A DNA stretch of 64,000 nt from Owenia fusiformis (lineage: Eukaryota; Annelida; Polychaeta; Sabellida; Oweniidae): positions 40,517,366 through 40,581,365 of the forward strand of contig CAIIXF020000001.1 in the NCBI GenBank assembly GCA_903813345.2, read 5' to 3'. Shown in pieces: positions 59,251 through 64,000 of the stretch (position 1 is its first letter; the number at the start of each line of letters is the position of its first letter). A model generated the notes under the pieces. The model did no database searches and was not told where the DNA came from. It saw nothing but the letters and a program-made list of their open reading frames with translations. The translations under genes and the position numbers were made by a program.

Positions 59251-61692
59251 ATGGCAACTGACTTCACCAGTGTTCCAGACTTTGTGGAGAGAAAGGGATC
59301 TCTCTATTTGAGGTCCGACCACATGAATTATAGCAGGGCAACTCTAAACTCAAACTGGTAAGTGATTGGTGTTTTGGATAATGATCAGTGTTTTTCTGAT
59401 TTTGAGAATTCATTGACTAACATTACTACTGGCTTGTAGATTATATGAAATCAGATGCTTTATTTAATTTTGATTTTAAAATCAATGGTGTCAGAACTGA
59501 CTCATCCTCCGATCACAGGGCTTCAAAATCCAGAACAAATTCTTTCTTTTTACCCCCTGCGATAAGCAGTTACCATTTCCCCGATTAAGAACTCGCAATC
59601 TGATTGGCTGTCGCAACACTGCGACAAAAATCATGTATAAGTCATTGCGCATAATTAGATCACGTGATTCAGTTAAATCGGGCGCGTCCAAATTGGTTAT
59701 AGCAGGGGGAAGAATGAGGTACGGATTCTGGATACCTGCTTAGGAGGATGGAACTGACTGTAGGAACTTAGGCTTATATCTCATTCTAGCATACAACTCA
59801 CTGGTAGGCACTAATTAGTGAATAGACTGTATATTTTAAACTTCAAGATGCCCCTAGTCCTACTATCATCATGGCCATTGGGAAAGGCTAGTATATTTGC
59901 ATGTTAGAAACAGTTGACTTAGACAACACGTCACATTTGTCTGTGGATGTATGATATACACTTCATTATTATATTCCAGGCACCAGGCTCGTGAATCAGA
60001 ACCAAAAGATTATGACATCAGCAAAGCCCCTGAGAGGGATCTATGCAAAGCTACATATGGCAGGATAGGAAATGTTACAAAAGGGGTATGTGACACTTCT
60101 AAATCATTAATATTAAGCTATTAAGTTGTATTGGGTGTGATTGAATTGATAGGGCTCAATACAGTCTTAATTATTTATCAAATGGATTATATCATTCCCA
60201 CTTCTCCATTATGATTTGTCCTTTTAGCAATATCTCAGGTACCTTAATCTGAATAAATATTATATTCATTATTTCAGGAACTGCCCCAGACTACATACCA
60301 GGACCATTCAGGCCAGATATTCTTGAAGAAAGACTTTCAGGAACAAGAGACAAGACATCCAATGATCAATCCAAGCACATTTGCACATTCTGATCTTGAT
60401 AGGTAGGTTTAATGTACTTCATGGGGGAGGGGGATCTATTAAAATAAGGTTTAAGGTACAAGAGCCTCAAAACAGGGTGAAGTGTAAAACCCTCAAAAAT
60501 AAGGTATTTGATTTACAGTTACTAATTTTGTAAGAGTTGACATAAACTCGTACCCTCAAAAATGATGTGAGGAATCTTGATAGACCTCCGCCTTTCTTTT
60601 GAACATTGAACAATGAACATTGTGTAATTGATCAGAGAACCAGAATCAAACTTACCATGCAGATTATAATATGAAACGGAATGTTACAATGAAAATGCTG
60701 TTCAATGTAATTCAATAGTTTACATTTGTTTTTCAGTGAAAAAATATTGAGGTAAATTTCAATACTGTACACAGTTGTAGAGTGGATTAAACATGATTGC
60801 ATTAGTTGAATTTGTTACAGTTATTGTTTTTTGTTGTTTTGGAATAATTATCTTCACTTTCCTAACATTGTATTCCATTTGATCTCATTCCAAAAATGTT
60901 TGTTTGTATTCTAACTAACCCAGTGTTTGTCACATTGACTTTTTGTTTGGTGAACTTTAAATTAAATTATTGGACTGTCCAAGGAGGATAAGCACCATTT
61001 TTTAAATACATATCACTATAAAACACTTTCACCTGTTACTAAAAGATGTACTTTGTAAGTGCATTTGTTAACCATATTTAAAAGAACTAAAATTATCCAA
61101 TGGAACTTCTCAAAATAATTTACTTAATAAAATATTCGCAACAATTAAATACAATTCATTTCATTTCACAAGATTGAAAACTATATCAATCTACAATATT
61201 GATATAAGCACTATTAGACTTTTAAAATTTCAACCTGGTGGTGACATTTTGCCATGCTGATGTCTTGTTTCATTGTTTGCATTGCTTAGCTTTTTCCCCA
61301 TCCCCCCATCTACTGATCTGAACCATGGCAAATATCATACATAATCTTGATTATTATATTTTTTCTAATTCAGAGAGACTGGGGCCCCTGACACAGGATT
61401 CGGTTCAATACTTCCCCGCCATCACGCAGAGCACAACAAACGCCATCTTCAGACCACAAACAAAGCTGACTTTAAACCTCCATTCCCATATACACCAGCA
61501 GAAGAGAAACCACTAGATTTCCCAGATAATTCAGTTGCATATAGGAAATGTCACTCGCAGTTCACAGACACTAGCGATTACAGGAGGCCTGGTAGAAACA
61601 CTTGGCAGGATGAAAGTGGACTCTATTCAAACTCACATTATAAAGAACAAGTATTTAAACCAACCAATACCATACCAGAGAGACTAGAATAG
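59251..61692 (+). CDS. CFAP95: Cilia- and flagella-associated protein 95 (C9orf135 family), four exons
   Basis: Exons: 59251-59357, 59980-60085, 60278-60402, 61374-61692, all GT..AG and in frame; 218 residues ending in TAG. The family is recognised by DFVERKGSLYLRSDH near the N-terminus, W-H..RE..PKDYDI at the exon 1/2 join, ETGAPDTGFGSILPRH in the middle, and YRKCHSQFTD then GRNTWQDESGLYSNS near the C-terminus, all matching the human C9orf135 protein in order. CFAP95 is a small microtubule inner protein of ciliary doublets. There is no signal peptide or membrane segment. The ATG is the first in a plausible leader and lies 572 bp from the divergent IFT52 start. No AATAAA was found close to the stop. 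Confidence 0.9.
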
Positions 61693-62466
61693 GAACCTAT
61701 ACTGATCCATATTTACAAAAATACAGAGAAGTCCTACCAAGGCATTTTCTCATAATTTTCGCACTAAATTCTACAATCAATTTTTATATAAAAAAAATCT
61801 ATTGGCAAAAAGTTTGTTTAACTAAGGTGGGTAGTGTAGTAGTTAGTAAATGGATTGTTAATAGAATTTGGTGTGATACTTATGAAACAATCCCTAAATG
61901 AAATATTGTGATAGATAAGTGATCTAAATACAAATGCAATCATTGTTCAAAAACATTCCAAAGAAGTGTTATTTGTTATTGATATCAACAAAGACTGTTA
62001 TTTTTTATTGATATCAAGGTGCTTAATGAGGATTTCAGATCTGGTACCATGTGTCATGTTATTTTCTACCCTTTTCAAGAGATTGATTATGTTAATGTAT
62101 GACGCTCTGACCATCCTTGATGTACTCCTCAAATTAATTTTTGAAAACCACAATCAAACCTACATCATATTTTTCGCTTCAAATCAGTTAATAGTGAGAC
62201 CGTACACCTAAAGTGTACGACGGTATATCTTGTCACTGTACGTTGTCGATGGTTAGGCGTGATAATGCCAGTTTGTCTTTGAGCAATTGCGTTCCAGTTA
62301 CATTGAAAGGTGTACATGAACGTTCTTTCTCTCCATACTTCTGTCACACTAATTGGTGAAGTAATCACAGTCCGATTAGGATTAATTTTATCTGTTAAAG
62401 GCATTTCCGTTCTTGGAAGTGAAGTGAAATCTCAGTGAAGATTCAAACATTGGCATGCTTTGATAT
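61693..62466. other. 3' flank of CFAP95, nothing else recognised
   Basis: AT-rich. Short frames at 61966-62211 and 62165-62404 have no domain. A small palindrome GTACACCTAAAGTGTAC lies near 62202-62218. Confidence 0.45.
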
Positions 62467-63360
62467 ACAGTGTCTCGTAAAAGCACAAAACCAGTGATAA
62501 CAGCATTGATTTCATTCAATGCACCTTTAAGCCAAGTGTCTCCTCTTTACAATGATATATCATTCATTGATATTTGGTCATGGTTGGGCGAGAAATCATT
62601 CCATTTGTAAAGTGGGCCAAAATAAGCTTGTGACCAAGTTATAAACATCGCAAAAGTAAGTGTACGGAGCCTGATGCAATATTCGGAAGAAAACATAAAA
62701 CCAATGCTAACTCCATCGTTTTCATTCAATGTACCAAAAAGCCAAATTACTCCTCTTTGCAATGGAATATCATTCATTCACAGGGAGCCATGGCTGGCCG
62801 AATAATCATTAATTTTGCAAAGTGGGGCAAAATTCAGCTCGGATCCAAGTTTTAAACATTGCAAGAGTCAGTACATGGGGCATAGGGGCTAATGGAAGGT
62901 GTGACAGGTGTGGCATAGACAGTAAAGTGTTCATACTCATCCATCACTTCCTTGCACATAAAGATGTGCTCATTTGTCACCGTCATGCATGGTTCAGCCC
63001 CGAGTCATCTGTGGGTTAAATCAGAGAAAAGCAGACCATGGGCAATTCTTTCTCGAGGTTTTGCAATATCTGGTGGAGGAATTGTGAGCACAGATGCTCC
63101 TGAGATAGCTCCAAAAGAAAAAGTCACAACAATTCAAGTCAGGGGAACTTCCATTGGCACTTATCCCTTGCACTGATTTTTGCAATATCTCAAACTTGGC
63201 CCAGAGCCGATTTTGACCCACTGTGCAAATGGAAGGATTTCTCACCCAACTATTACCACGTGTGAATGAATGACATACCATTGCAAAGAGGAGAGACGTG
63301 GCTTTATGGTACATTGAATGAAATTGATGTAGTCATCACTAGTTTTGTGATTTTACGAGG
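62467..63360. repeat. Degenerate three-copy repeat, two direct and one inverted
   Basis: A unit of about 190-220 bp with TCATTCAATGYACC, TCCTCTTTRCAATG, ATATCATTCATT, AAATCATTCCATTTG-like and CAAGTTWTAAACATYGCAA blocks occurs on the plus strand at about 62467-62665 and 62690-62900, and on the minus strand at 63360-63160. The second and third copies form an imperfect palindrome with a roughly 250-bp centre. No coding product was recognised. Confidence 0.75.
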
Positions 63361-64000
63361 TAACTACTTGTTGCGTTTTTTATACGCCCTGTAAACTATT
63401 TAATAAAAACTCTTCCGGTTTCCAAACTTATGGAGGGGAGTGTAATGTAATTCCATTAATCTCCGATCCCATCTGAACAATTGCAACGAACATCAAAGCA
63501 AAATACAATTTATCAAGTACATTTAATAACATAAAAAATCACAGACGGTGCATTGTTTTGTGTCTTGATTTCACAGATAATCAATACATCGCATTGTGGG
63601 ATCCACATCAAGTATTATCCTATGGAAATCAAAAAGAATACATGGTACACATTCTTGATCTGTTAATCATATATGAAATTATATCTCTACATATTTGGCT
63701 GGATGCCTGAATAGTACTTGCAGATTCAATTTAGAAATTAAATCGTTGAGTACCTTGCACTGCTAATGAATAATTCTGAATGATGACACCGAAACAATCA
63801 TGGTTATAAAAATGTTACACAAGGAGAAGAACAATACTCCAAAGTAAATACTCCGCCGTAGAGCTTGAAAGGTTTCAAGTTTTGGTTATTCAAAAATGGA
63901 CAAGAGAATATTTTTGATGTTTTAAAAATATATTGATGCCACAGAAATATTATATACGTAGCCTAAAAACCTGTCAACTGGAACACCTGTAGAACACGTT
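63361..64000. other. Right edge of window, nothing recognised
   Basis: No exon, RNA gene or repeat could be supported in this stretch. Confidence 0.45.

Overview
The window is animal nuclear DNA. It is AT-rich, its genes are broken by short introns with GT..AG borders, and the five recognisable host genes are animal genes: an ETS1/2-type transcription factor, the nuclear-receptor coactivator NCOA6, translation factor eIF2-alpha, intraflagellar transport protein IFT52, and the ciliary microtubule protein CFAP95 (C9orf135). With NCOA6, cilia genes and a heavy load of small transposons, a bilaterian marine invertebrate fits best. The sequence alone does not give the species.

Layout. 1-5.5 kb: a long minus-strand retrotransposon Gag-like ORF running off the left edge, a 100-bp tandem repeat, a RING-finger ORF and a possible minus-strand first exon. 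5.5-14 kb: mostly empty sequence leading to a promoter-like block (CRE, CCAAT and TATA elements near 10.2 kb), an ATG-free leader exon and a single-exon ETS1/2 gene. 14-16.7 kb: intergenic. 16.7-31 kb: NCOA6 on the minus strand, tail-to-tail with the ETS gene, with five exons recognised. 31-42 kb: a gene-poor stretch with duplicated promoter-like DNA, a cluster of GACAACGG motifs, a piggyBac-type and an hAT-type non-autonomous element, and a tandem duplication. 42.1-47.5 kb: eIF2-alpha in seven coding exons, with a TA-flanked MITE and a large composite repeat carrying a nested LINE fragment in its introns. 48-53 kb: repeats, including a 1.8-kb element with 15-bp terminal inverted repeats and a 5-bp target duplication. 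53.1-61.7 kb: IFT52 (minus) and CFAP95 (plus), head-to-head, about 570 bp apart. 61.7-64 kb: a degenerate inverted/tandem repeat.

Functional links. IFT52 and CFAP95 are both ciliary and share a short intergenic region with two forkhead-type sites, which suggests co-regulation. The other genes are neighbours without an evident common pathway. No tRNA, rRNA or CRISPR array was seen. All exon borders were placed by eye from splice signals, reading-frame continuity and resemblance to known families. No alignment was run.
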